Assembly: GCF_900010725.2 (NCBI RefSeq)
Contig: NZ_LR734869.1
Span: 146,744 to 210,743 of the forward strand
DNA from: Planktothrix serta PCC 8927
GTDB lineage: Bacteria > Cyanobacteriota > Cyanobacteriia > Cyanobacteriales > Microcoleaceae
Direction of reading: 5' to 3'
DNA length: 64,000 nt
Position 1 is the stretch's first letter, and each line of letters starts with the position of its first letter. Positions 17,251-26,000 of the stretch are shown here, piece by piece. Under the pieces are notes generated by a model that worked only from the letters and a program-made list of their open reading frames with translations, made no database searches and was not told the origin of the DNA. Position numbers and translations under genes: made by a program.

Positions 17251-17985
17251 CTAGTAAACCAGTTTAACATTGAAAACATAACCCTCATTTCTGAGCGTCT
17301 CAAAAACGTTATTAATCTTGTTGTGATTATCAGTAATTTCTTTTTGTAATCGACAAATCAAATTAGCAACATCACCATTGAGTTTAGTCGGATCATCTCC
17401 CCAAATAGCTTGAATTAAATCGGGATGTTTACACAAAGTAGGTTCCCCCAGATTCTGATGATTTTGTTCAGCCATATAATCAACCATTTTCCGTTGTAAA
17501 GGAGTTAATTTGATGGGGTAGCGGTTATCTCCCGTAACGACAAACAACTTGCTTTGACTCAGATTATACTCCAAAAAAGATTCAGGTTGAGGCTTTTTAG
17601 TAGAATCTTTTTCATCCCAAAATGTTAATTTAAAAGGTAAAGTTTCTGATGAGCTATAGATCAAAATTAGAGCTTCATGGTGAAGACGAACTCCTTTATC
17701 TCCTTGTAGTCGTACATCCTGATCCGATCCCCCAGGATGTCTGATCCAAGTTCCATTAGCACTACCTTCATCAACAACCCACCAAAAGCCTTGGTTTCCT
17801 TTTTGAAGGATATAACAATGGGTTCTGGAAACCCGTTCTTCAGGATCAGGTTGAAGAACAATATCATTATGATCTAAACGACCAATTCTAATAATAGTTT
17901 CTTCTGTTTTAGAGACTAGGGGATAATTCTGCTCCCGACCATCAGGGTATTGAATTTTCAGAAATGGCACTTCTGGGTTAATCAT
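17251..17985 (-). CDS. FHA domain - winged-helix transcriptional regulator
   Basis: A 244-residue protein with two parts. Residues about 10-110 are a forkhead-associated phosphothreonine-binding domain: GR at 35-36, SRTH at 53-56 and NGT at 77-79 are the canonical ligand-contact positions. Residues about 150-244 resemble an OmpR-type winged helix (LTPLQRKMVDYM, LIQAIWGDD, VANLICRLQKEI, LRNEGYVFNVKLVY). This is the reverse domain order of EmbR, a kinase-controlled regulator. The ATG at 17985 follows GGTGGA by 5 nt; an upstream start at 18039 is possible. The kinase gene just downstream is the obvious partner (inference). Confidence 0.8.
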   Translation of the reverse strand: MINPEVPFLKIQYPDGREQNYPLVSKTEETIIRIGRLDHNDIVLQPDPEERVSRTHCYILQKGNQGFWWVVDEGSANGTWIRHPGGSDQDVRLQGDKGVRLHHEALILIYSSSETLPFKLTFWDEKDSTKKPQPESFLEYNLSQSKLFVVTGDNRYPIKLTPLQRKMVDYMAEQNHQNLGEPTLCKHPDLIQAIWGDDPTKLNGDVANLICRLQKEITDNHNKINNVFETLRNEGYVFNVKLVY

Positions 17986-18150
17986 ATTTTCCACCGTCCA
18001 GATAGAATATAGATAAATTATTGATCTATTATGAATCATCTATCATACCTGAAAATCCCAAAGATATCGAAAATTTAAACTTATTTTAACAAAAATCAGA
18101 ACTTCAATAAAATCAAGAAATGCTAAGTAGGGTACCAGGGTAAAAAAATA

Positions 18151-18195
18151 TCCACAGTGTGGAGTAGATTTGGAGAAAAATCTATAATTTGCTGG
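18151..18195. promoter_or_regulatory. Second copy of the 42-bp motif with perfect palindrome TCCACA-G-TGTGGA
   Basis: The palindrome is at 18151-18163 and the shared 42-bp motif at 18154-18195, in the upstream region of the minus-strand FHA regulator gene. The half-site TATCCACA also resembles a DnaA box, but no other origin-like feature is present. Confidence 0.5.
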
Positions 18196-18298
18196 AAAAA
18201 ACACTTCTAATTTTCCTATCTATTGCACGATTTGGAATTGATTAATAGTAGTTAAAGTACAGTCTATTTCCCTGTAAATAGGCATTCCAACCTCTGGA

Positions 18299-18360
18299 TT
18301 CACTTTTTGTCACTTTTTGTCACTTTTTTCACCTCTGAATTCACTTTTTGGCAACTTTTT
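18299..18360. repeat. 10-bp tandem repeats (CACTTTTTGT type)
   Basis: Three to four units of CACTTTTTGT and a more distant copy follow each other, flanked by CCTCTGGATT / CCTCTGAATT. They lie between the FHA control region and the lectin remnant. Serial sites like this can be protein-binding arrays or old transposon ends; no transposase is near. Confidence 0.5.
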
Positions 18361-18435
18361 TTCAGTGAGAGGGTGGTAGGCTATTAACAGAATCAATTTT
18401 GTTCGATAGGTTTCAACCTGTCGCTACAAAGTTAA

Positions 18436-18924
18436 AGTCCGCCTACGCGCACTCAGAACAGATCCAAGAAACCGGGTTTTTCCCAAAAAATTCAGACTCA
18501 AGACTTCAGGAGATCAACCAATGAACAGTTAAATGTATTAGATATAGCAGCTACTGCGGGATGGATTAACACAAATGTCTATGTCAAACGCGGTTGGCGT
18601 GTCAAAATATCTGCTAGGGGAAGGTGGAGTAATGGAAATTATGCAAGGTCTGACAGAACAGTGTTTCGACCCTTCTACGGGCCTGATGGTTTCAGCGATA
18701 CATCATATCCAACAACTGAGCTGCTAGTACCAACAACATTAACTGGTTCTTTAATTGGACGAATAGGCAATAGTCAGCCATTTGCTATCGGCTCTAATTT
18801 AACCTTTGTAGCTGCTAATGATGGCTGGTTATATTTATCAATGAATGATAAGCCTGGAACATTTAATGACAATCAAGGTTCCCTCAATGTAACTGTTCAA
18901 TTACATCAATATAGGAGCAGATAA
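18436..18924 (+). pseudogene. PA-IL/LecA-like lectin domain remnant (no in-frame start)
   Basis: The frame is open from 18436 to the stop at 18922-18924, but no ATG or GTG occurs before 18661, which is inside the domain. The conserved part begins at about 18541 (AGWINTNVYVKRGWRVKISA) and continues through ELLVPTTLTGSLIGRIGNSQ, FAIGSNLTFVAANDGWLYL and NDKPGTFNDNQGSLNV, the pattern of PA-IL-type calcium lectins that often end cyanobacterial multidomain proteins. A ribosome site AGGAG (18508-18512) and an ATG (18521) exist but in another frame with a stop after three codons, so one missing base near the start could explain the break. Confidence 0.65.
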
Positions 18925-19050
18925 TAATACAGCTTATATTCTTAAGCAAGGTTTATCTGGGTATCCACCAAAACTTAATGTAATAACACAAATTGATTAT
19001 GCTGTGGGAGATAGGTATGTAAAATCCGGCAACCCATTTAACAATTTGGT

Positions 19051-19110
19051 TATACCTTAGTTAGTGGAGGTGGTGATAATTTAATCAAAATTTGGCGAGT
19101 ACAGGAATAA
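19051..19110 (+). pseudogene. WD40-repeat C-terminal fragment
   Basis: Nineteen codons reading YTLVSGGGDNLIKIWRVQE and then a stop match the last blade of a WD40 propeller (the GDNxIKIW motif). Nothing of the propeller remains upstream; the preceding 120 bp is open in a different frame without recognisable domains. It is a relic of a lost WD40 gene. Confidence 0.6.
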
Positions 19111-19215
19111 ATATTAGGGTTTGTAGGACAGGCTTCTAGCCTGTAATTTTCCATTAAGTGCAGAAAAATTTCATTTTGAGGAGTCAATTGACAAAATAAT
19201 GATTAATTCGTTATA

Positions 19216-19252
19216 ATCAATATATATCAACTCTTTGTTGATATGTATTGAT
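19216..19252. promoter_or_regulatory. Long near-perfect hairpin/palindrome upstream of antitoxin-like gene
   Basis: A 16-bp arm (19216-19231, ATCAATA ... ATCAAC) pairs with 19237-19252 over a 5-nt loop TCTTT, with one wobble position. It lies 70 bp before the next start codon and could be an operator for the antitoxin-like protein or a terminator of transcription from upstream. Confidence 0.5.
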
Positions 19253-19322
19253 TTAAGAGTATGGACAGTAAAGATTAATTTCAGTTAAAATCAATTAATA
19301 ACAATAATCAATAGTTAATTTT

Positions 19323-19577
19323 ATGAATCTAGTAACTTTAGAAATTCCTGACCAATTAATGAGTCAATTACAACAACAAAAAGATTCTGTGCAAACTGTT
19401 TTGCTTAAAGCCTTAGAAGAATATTTAGCCAAACAGCAATCAAATATTACCAAAACCCAAACGTGGGAACTTTGTGGTAGTTTAGAAATACCATTACCTG
19501 AATCTCAATTTATCAATAATCAAAGTTCAGAATTATCTACTAACTATGCTGAACACATTGATGAGATTTTATATTAA
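19323..19577 (+). CDS. Orphan antitoxin-like small protein
   Basis: An 84-residue protein. The N-terminal strand VTLEIPDQLMSQL followed by the helix VQTVLLKALEEYLAK resembles cyanobacterial small antitoxin proteins of the ribbon-helix-helix or VapB kind; the C-terminal half (WELCGSLEIPLPESQF, then NYAEHIDEILY) has the look of a toxin-binding tail. No toxin gene follows: a hairpin begins 2 bp after the stop. It is either an orphan antitoxin or a stand-alone regulator. Neighbouring DNA is repeat-rich. The start is ATG 19323; no strong ribosome-binding site is visible. Confidence 0.6.
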   Translation: MNLVTLEIPDQLMSQLQQQKDSVQTVLLKALEEYLAKQQSNITKTQTWELCGSLEIPLPESQFINNQSSELSTNYAEHIDEILY

Positions 19578-19578
19578 A

Positions 19579-19618
19579 GGTGGCTTAAGTGGAAAAGTTG
19601 TGCTGTACTTAAGCCACC
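19579..19618. terminator. 12-bp perfect stem hairpin after antitoxin-like gene
   Basis: GGTGGCTTAAGT (19579-19590) pairs with ACTTAAGCCACC (19607-19618) over a 16-nt loop, immediately downstream of the stop at 19577. It has no T-tract. Confidence 0.55.
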
Positions 19619-19669
19619 CTACGAAAAAGACTATTACATCTCCTAGAAAATAATTTGTGATGGCTAGAA

Positions 19670-19960
19670 AATTGATGGAAAATTAAGGAATGCGATCGCT
19701 GAGTTAAAAAAGGGGGGCGGGTTTAGTTAGGTGATCGGTTGGAATTAAAGATTTATTGAGAACCCGCCCCTACAGGATGGTTGATCATTAATTAGAAACT
19801 CATTTGAGGAACATAATCAATGAGGGTGGCGACATCTGCCTGAATTTTTGTCAGTATTGAATTGATGAAAAGTTAAAGAATGCGATCGCTGACTTCAAAA
19901 CAGGAGTGCGGGTTTAGTGAGGTTATTAGTGGGAATTAAAGATTTTTTCAGAACCCCCCT
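19670..19960. repeat. Two copies of an approximately 100-bp repeat with GCGGGTTTAGT core
   Basis: Copies at about 19670-19772 and 19859-19960 share ATTGATG, a HIP1 site (GCGATCGC), GCGGGTTTAGT, GGAATTAAAGATTT and an AGAACCC end. They belong to the same family as 10964-11019. The second copy has lost part of the GC-rich arm. Confidence 0.75.
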
Positions 19961-20342
19961 CAAAAAAAGTTAAAATTAGCCCGAAACCCAGTATTTAAGG
20001 ACATCCGGTTAATCTCAGTTTCGTTAACATCACATTTGTTGACCCCAATCGAGAGGATTGAGAGGGTCAGGAAGTATAATGAAAAACTGAACTCAGGTTT
20101 CTCAAACACTCATAGTCAGTCAAAATCAACTTCTAGTTGAGGTGGGATGAGATTGAAGATCAGAAACCTCAGTCCAACTTTAAAACTCCCTCTGTTGCTT
20201 GTAAAATCGTGACTAGAAGACTATTAACTGTTCATGACTAAGGGTTGACGGCGAGCGTTTCCACACTCCTTACCCATGCTCATCACCGTGTTACGATGAC
20301 GACAGAGAGAGAATCGACAGAAGAAGAAGGAAGATAAAATAC
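19961..20342. promoter_or_regulatory. Upstream region of pnp
   Basis: A 380-bp region without genes. The last 120 bp includes GC-richer leader sequence and GAAGAAGGAAG, the likely ribosome-binding area, 9-10 nt before the pnp ATG. No rpsO gene is present upstream, unlike in many bacteria. Confidence 0.45.
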
Positions 20343-22493
20343 ATGGAAGAGATCATTAAGTCAATATCCTTTGATGGACGGGATATTAGACTCAAAATAG
20401 GTTTACTTGCGCCACAGGCAGGTGGAGCCGTTTTAATCGAGTCTGGAGATACATCAGTTCTAGTGACTGCGACTCGCGCCGAAGGCAGACCCGGATTAGA
20501 TTTTCTACCCTTGTTGGTGGACTATGAAGAGCGACTGTACGCCGGGGGAAGAATTCCAGGGGGATTCTTACGTCGGGAAGGTCGTCCACCCGATCGCGTG
20601 ACTCTAACTAGCCGTTTAATTGACCGTCCCTTACGTCCTCTAATTCCCCATTGGTTACGCGATGATATTCAGGTTGTAGCTACAACTTTGTCCATGGATG
20701 AACAAGTACCCCCGGATGTATTAGCGGTGACGGGTGCTTCTGTAGCCGTGATTTTGGCAAGAATTCCCTTTTTTGGGCCGATGGCTGCGGTACGGGTGGG
20801 ATTAGTTGGAGATGATTTTATTATTAATCCAACTTACCGAGAAGTGAAGAATGGGGATTTGGATTTAGTCGTGGCGGGTTCCCCGGATGGCGTGGTGATG
20901 GTGGAAGCGGGGGCGAACCAACTCCCAGAACAGGATATCATCGAGGCGATCGATTTTGGTTATGAAGCGGTTTGTGATTTAATCAAGGCCCAAGAGGAAT
21001 TAATGCGGGACTTGGGGATTGAATTAAAACCCGGAGAACCCCCGGAAGGAAATACGGGTTTAATCCAATTTATCCGCGATCGCGTGACTCTCCCCGTTAA
21101 ACAAGTTCTCCAACAACACGACTTGGATAAAACGGCACGGGATGCCCACTTGGATGAAATCAAGGAACAAGAAATTATTACCCCCATTGAGACGTTAGCG
21201 GAAGATGATCCGATCCGGGTGGCAACAACGGAGGATTCTAAATTGGTGAGTCAGATTTTCAAAGATCTCACCAAGGAATTAATGCGTCAGCAAATTGTCC
21301 AAGATAGCGTCCGGGTAGATGGTCGTAACCTAGATCAAGTGCGTCCGGTATCTTGTAAAGTCAGTTGTTTACCGAAACGGGTACATGGGAGTGCCTTGTT
21401 TAATCGGGGTTTAACTCAGGTGTTATCTATTGCTACCTTGGGAACGCCGGGAGATGCTCAGGATTTGGATGATTTGCATCCCCAAGAAGAAAAACGCTAT
21501 ATGCACCATTACAACTTTCCTCCTTATTCCGTTGGGGAAACAAAACCCATGCGGGCGCCGGGACGGCGAGAAATTGGTCATGGAGCGTTAGCTGAACGGG
21601 CCTTAGTTCCCGTCTTACCGTCTAAGGATCAATTTCCCTATGTGATTCGGGTGGTGTCGGAAGTCTTATCGTCTAACGGCTCAACCTCAATGGGTTCAGT
21701 GTGTGGATCAACTTTGGCATTGATGGATGCCGGAGTTCCGATTTCTAAACCCGTGAGTGGGGCGGCGATGGGATTAATTAAAGAAGGGGAAGAAGTTCGG
21801 ATTCTCACCGATATCCAAGGAATTGAAGACTTTTTGGGAGATATGGACTTCAAGGTAGCGGGAACCGATAGTGGAGTCACCGCCCTACAAATGGATATGA
21901 AGATCACCGGGCTACCGATGAAAACGGTGGCGGATGCTATTTATCAAGCCAAACCTGCCCGACTGCATATCCTAGAAAAAATGTTAGAGGTGATTGGCAA
22001 ACCTCGTTCTGATTTGTCTCCCTACGCGCCTCGGTTGTTAACCTTGAAAATTGATCCTGATTTAATTGGTTTGGTGATTGGCCCTGGTGGGAAAACCATT
22101 AAGGGGATTACCGAAGAAACCGGAGTCAAGATTGATATTGATGATGATGGCACAGTGACCATTGCTTCAACCGATAGCGAGAATGCCGCCCGTGCCTATC
22201 AAATTATTCAAGGCATGACCCGCAAGTTGAATGCGGGGGATGTGTATGTGGGCCGGATTACTCGGATTATCCCCATTGGTGCCTTTGTAGAATTACTTCC
22301 GGGTAAAGAAGGAATGATTCATATTTCCCAGTTAGCAGACTACCGAGTTCCTCGTGTTGAGGATGAGGTATCTGTTGGGGATGAGGTCATTGTCAAAGTT
22401 CGGGAGATTGACAGCAAAGGTCGGATTAATCTGACTCGTCTGAATATTCATCCTGATGAAGCTGCGGCTGCCCGTGCTGCTGCGGTGAAATAG
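20343..22493 (+). CDS. pnp: Polyribonucleotide nucleotidyltransferase (PNPase)
   Basis: The 716-residue enzyme degrades RNA from the 3' end by phosphorolysis, and in cyanobacteria also makes heteropolymeric tails. Two RNase PH domains (about 10-220 and 310-545) flank the helical linker. The second contains the active-site segments SGAAMGLI and [21 protein letters not shown]. The C-terminus has a KH domain (about 560-625; [14 protein letters not shown]) and an S1 domain (about 630-700; [22 protein letters not shown]). Length and domain order are standard. The gene appears monocistronic: an IS605-derived element begins 3 bp after the stop. Confidence 0.97.
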   Translation: MEEIIKSISFDGRDIRLKIGLLAPQAGGAVLIESGDTSVLVTATRAEGRPGLDFLPLLVDYEERLYAGGRIPGGFLRREGRPPDRVTLTSRLIDRPLRPLIPHWLRDDIQVVATTLSMDEQVPPDVLAVTGASVAVILARIPFFGPMAAVRVGLVGDDFIINPTYREVKNGDLDLVVAGSPDGVVMVEAGANQLPEQDIIEAIDFGYEAVCDLIKAQEELMRDLGIELKPGEPPEGNTGLIQFIRDRVTLPVKQVLQQHDLDKTARDAHLDEIKEQEIITPIETLAEDDPIRVATTEDSKLVSQIFKDLTKELMRQQIVQDSVRVDGRNLDQVRPVSCKVSCLPKRVHGSALFNRGLTQVLSIATLGTPGDAQDLDDLHPQEEKRYMHHYNFPPYSVGETKPMRAPGRREIGHGALAERALVPVLPSKDQFPYVIRVVSEVLSSNGSTSMGSVCGSTLALMDAGVPISKPVSGAAMGLIKEGEEVRILTDIQGIEDFLGDMDFKVAGTDSGVTALQMDMKITGLPMKTVADAIYQAKPARLHILEKMLEVIGKPRSDLSPYAPRLLTLKIDPDLIGLVIGPGGKTIKGITEETGVKIDIDDDGTVTIASTDSENAARAYQIIQGMTRKLNAGDVYVGRITRIIPIGAFVELLPGKEGMIHISQLADYRVPRVEDEVSVGDEVIVKVREIDSKGRINLTRLNIHPDEAAAARAAAVK

Positions 22494-22496
22494 TCA

Positions 22497-22895
22497 TTGA
22501 CATCCGCCCCCTCGTTCTACGAGGGGGATTCCATCTATTGCAACAAATCGAAAATCGATAATTGTTGAAATTCTGGCGGGTTGACGCTTCTTTGGGTGCT
22601 GCTATCCTTGGATAGTCTGATGCTTCCTCCACGCCCGTTCCTCTAATTTCTTGGCTTGAGTGATAAATTGTTTTTGAAGTTTGGCGTTTTTGGGTTTCTT
22701 TTTACCTCCTTTGTATTCAGAAATGCAGAAGTTGAACACTACCCGCACACACCCAAATAGCTTGGCTAATCCCAATTTCTGGGAGGGTGTTGGATAACAT
22801 CGATATCGATATCGGGCTTTCATTTTTCTTCTAAATCTCTTTTTTAATCATACACTAACTTAGAATAAAAAGCCTAACTAGAAGTTAGGGGCTTT
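22497..22895 (-). mobile_element. Internally deleted IS200/IS605-type element
   Basis: Read on the minus strand, the left end carries a hairpin (22868-22895; CCTAAC / GTTAGG stem) and the right end a strong hairpin (22507-22514 with 22520-22527, loop TTCTA) followed by TTGAC at 22497-22501. Subterminal imperfect hairpins instead of terminal inverted repeats are typical of IS200/IS605. Between them only the N-terminal part of tnpB survives. It is a non-autonomous derivative inserted right behind pnp. Confidence 0.75.
22602..22823 (-). pseudogene. tnpB: Truncated TnpB (IS605 OrfB), N-terminal fragment
   Basis: The 73 codons start with MKARYRYRCYPTPSQK, then LAKLFGCVRVVFNF and LQKQFITQAKKLEERAW, which match the first 65 residues of TnpB RNA-guided nucleases. 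The match ends at ERAW, and a foreign tail RKHQTIQG leads to a stop. All of the RuvC catalytic region and the zinc finger are gone, so no nuclease activity is expected. Confidence 0.85.
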
Positions 22896-22930
22896 AAACC
22901 CAAATTTTTGGTAACCAGTTATCAGTTTTT

Positions 22931-23014
22931 AATTACGAATTACGAATTACGAATTAAGAGTTAAGAGTTAAGAGTTAAGAACAATTCGTAATTCGTAATT
23001 TCCAATTCGTAATT
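22931..23014. repeat. Heptamer repeats GAATTAC and GAGTTAA forming a large hairpin
   Basis: Three GAATTAC units and three GAGTTAA units are followed by reverse copies (ATTCGTAATT, twice or more), so the block can fold back on itself. It ends 1 bp before the stop codon of the large minus-strand exoprotein gene and may terminate it. Confidence 0.8.
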
Positions 23015-23015
23015 A

Positions 23016-26000
23016 TTAAATCACTTGAGATTCAAAGGCTCCAATATCAATGATGTTGTTAACAATCCGGGTAAAGTTTGCCCCCCGTTGGTCAAATAGT
23101 CCGGGATCAGTATAGGGGATAGCAAAGCTATTATTTCCGGCATTAATCGCAAGGCTAGTGCTGGCTAAGGCGAGAGTCGGTGTGGTTCCACCATTATTTT
23201 GTAAAGGACTGAGTAACGGATCAATCGGGGTCGTGCTACTGCCAACAATATCATTTTTAACCCCATTGACTAAGCCTTCCCCTCCAGTTCCGTCTCCAAT
23301 TAAGTTGTTACCCCCACTGTTGAAAGCAAACTCAATAGATGCCCCCACATCGGGATCAAGAGGAGCCGTATTACTGGCAATGATAGTGTTTTTGAGGTTA
23401 CTGACCCCGCCAATATTTCGGACACCGCCACTATTGTTGGTGGCTTGGTTGAAACCTACCGTGCTATTAGTTATCGTCAACTCCGCTACAGAGTTAAACA
23501 CCCCGCCCCCGATATTAGCTGTATTGTTAGCAATGGTACTATTAACAACTTGGACTTGACCATCAATCACAATTATTCCACCGCCATTGCTGCCTGTGTT
23601 ATTGCTGATTGTGCTGTTTTCAATGATCAGTTTACCGGAGTTGGCGATCGCACCCCCATTATTCGCTTGGTTTCCGTCTAGCCAACTATCGATCACCTGA
23701 ACATTACTGGTTGATGAACTAATATTAATCGCACCGCCTCGGCTGCCTGTAGTCGTGCTAGAACTACTGGGTATAGTTCCCGCCGGGAAGCCGTTGGTTA
23801 GTTTCAATCCCTCAAAGGTGACGTTGCCTCCATTGACGTTAAAAATGTTATAGTCCCCTCCGGTATCCCGACGAATCGTAAGTTGATCGGCTCCTGGGCC
23901 ATCGAAGATGATATCGCTGTTGATGCCGGGTAAGGCACTGGTGAGGTTAATCACCCCAGAGGAAGCTTGATCAGCAAAGGTAATCGTATCTTCTCCAAGT
24001 AAGGAATGAGCATTGAGAATCGCTTGACGTAAAGATCCTTCCACTAAAGCATAATCTTCTGGGGCTTGACTCTGGGTATCACCGAGTTGAGTAACGGCGG
24101 TATCATTAGCTTCAATCGTAACCGTTGCCGTATTTTCTTCAGGACTAATTTTGTAATCCCCTTCTGCCAAAACCAAAGTCAAGGATTCATCGGCTTCTGC
24201 GGGAATATCATCAATCGGAGTCAGGATAATATCAATGCTGGCTTGATCATTGGGAAGGGTAAAGACGGCGGTAGAATCATTATTAATCGTCAGGGCTTGC
24301 CCCGTTGATGTCGTGAGGGTGTAGTCATTGGCAGTAATTTTATCGGATTCTAGGGTAAGGTTGATGGGTAAATCCCCATAAGTATCCGGTGCGCGACTAA
24401 TCCGATAAACTCCGTTCTTGGGCTGTTCGTTTTCGACTTTAGTAGTTGTGGGTTCGGTGGCTGTAGCTTCTACAGTCGTTAAGCTTAGGGTGGCTTTGTC
24501 ATCGTCTTCAATCGTGACAACGGTTGTGGGGTTGTCGCTTCCGACCTGTCCATTCTTGTCAAAATTAGCAAAGGAGAGTTGCAGGGTGCGGTCAGGTTGA
24601 ACCCGAACATTACCAGTAATTTCAATAGGAACGTTTGCCTTGCTTTGGTTGGGGGCAAAAGTCAGTGATACTGGCCCAGCTTTGAAGTCCGTACCCGATA
24701 CCGCAGTCCCACTGGTCAACACCACATCAACGCGGGACTGTTGACTAATATCCCCTGAACGAGACACTTCAACCTGATTAAACTGACTAGAGGTATCCCC
24801 CTCCTCAACCTCATAGTTGGTCTGCACAAAATTATAGGTGGGTGGGGAATCATCATCGGCGATGGTGAGAATCGCTTCCGGTGCGGTTGTTCCGGTTTGT
24901 CCCTCGTTGTCAAAGTTAGAAAATGAGAGAGAGATGGCTTCGCTGGATTCGGATACTTCGTCTCCTTTAATTGTAACTTGTAGAGTTTTGCTGGTTTCTC
25001 CCGGTTGAAATTGTAGGGGGATTTGAGCGGGGGTATAGTCTTCTTGAGGGGTAGCTCCGTTTGGGGAGCCTGCATTTAAGCCAACCGTAACGGATGAGGC
25101 AATATCAACTTTTCCAGAACGAATCACCGTGATTTCACTGAAGGTAATGTCGGCATTATTTTCCCGCACCTCATAAACATTAGTCGTGAAATCATAAGTG
25201 GGGACATTATCATCATCAATCACCAGTAAATCCGCAGTGGGATGGAGATTGCCCACTAAACTACCAAGAGGAGCACTCAGGGATAAATTAATCGTTTTGT
25301 TTTGGTCAGAAGCCAAATCCCCTGTAATCGTAATTGGAACAGTTTGGGTGATTTCTCCAGCCTTAAAATTAACCGTGATCGGCCCTGGGGCAAAGTCTAC
25401 ATTGGGGACGGCGTTAACTCCAGTCAAGTTGACATTGACGGAGGAGTCTACATTAATATCCCCAGAACGATTAACTTCAACAACTTGAGTCACATTGGTT
25501 GAGTTACCTTCGAGGGTTTGGAAGAATTTGCCAGTGAAGTCATAGGTAGTGGGGCCATCATCGTCGTTAATATTGAGGAGGGCTTGGGGGTTGAGGGTTC
25601 CGGCTTGTCCACTGGGTTGAAAGTTGTCTGGATCAAATGACAACACAATCACCTCTGAGGGTTCAATGGTATCATCCCCAATCATCGGAATTTCAAAGCT
25701 CTTTTGAGTCTCGCCTTCAGCAAAATCCAGGGTGATTTCCGTCGGTTCCACGTCAACGCCTGGTGTTCCGCCGTTTTCTAAAGCTGGAGTCAGGAGAATT
25801 TTGATACTGGATGCCAGGTCTGTGTCAAAACTGCGGTCAATGGTAATAGTGGCTTTCTGAGGAATTCCTGGATCGCCTTCAAAAACAGAATATTCAGCCT
25901 GACTAAAATTATAAACAGGAGGCGAGGGTGGGAGATCTTCGCTGGTGATGACTCCAAGGGCGGTCAATTGTTGGGGGTTGGCCGTGTACAGAAAACCGGA

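Noticed and set aside
18146..18163. DnaA-box-like TATCCACA as a replication origin
   Set aside because: Only one clear box and no dnaA/dnaN genes or box cluster; the palindrome fits an operator better.
18299..18360. 10-bp tandem repeats as a CRISPR array or Tn7-like end
   Set aside because: Units are contiguous without spacers, and no Cas or transposition gene is near.
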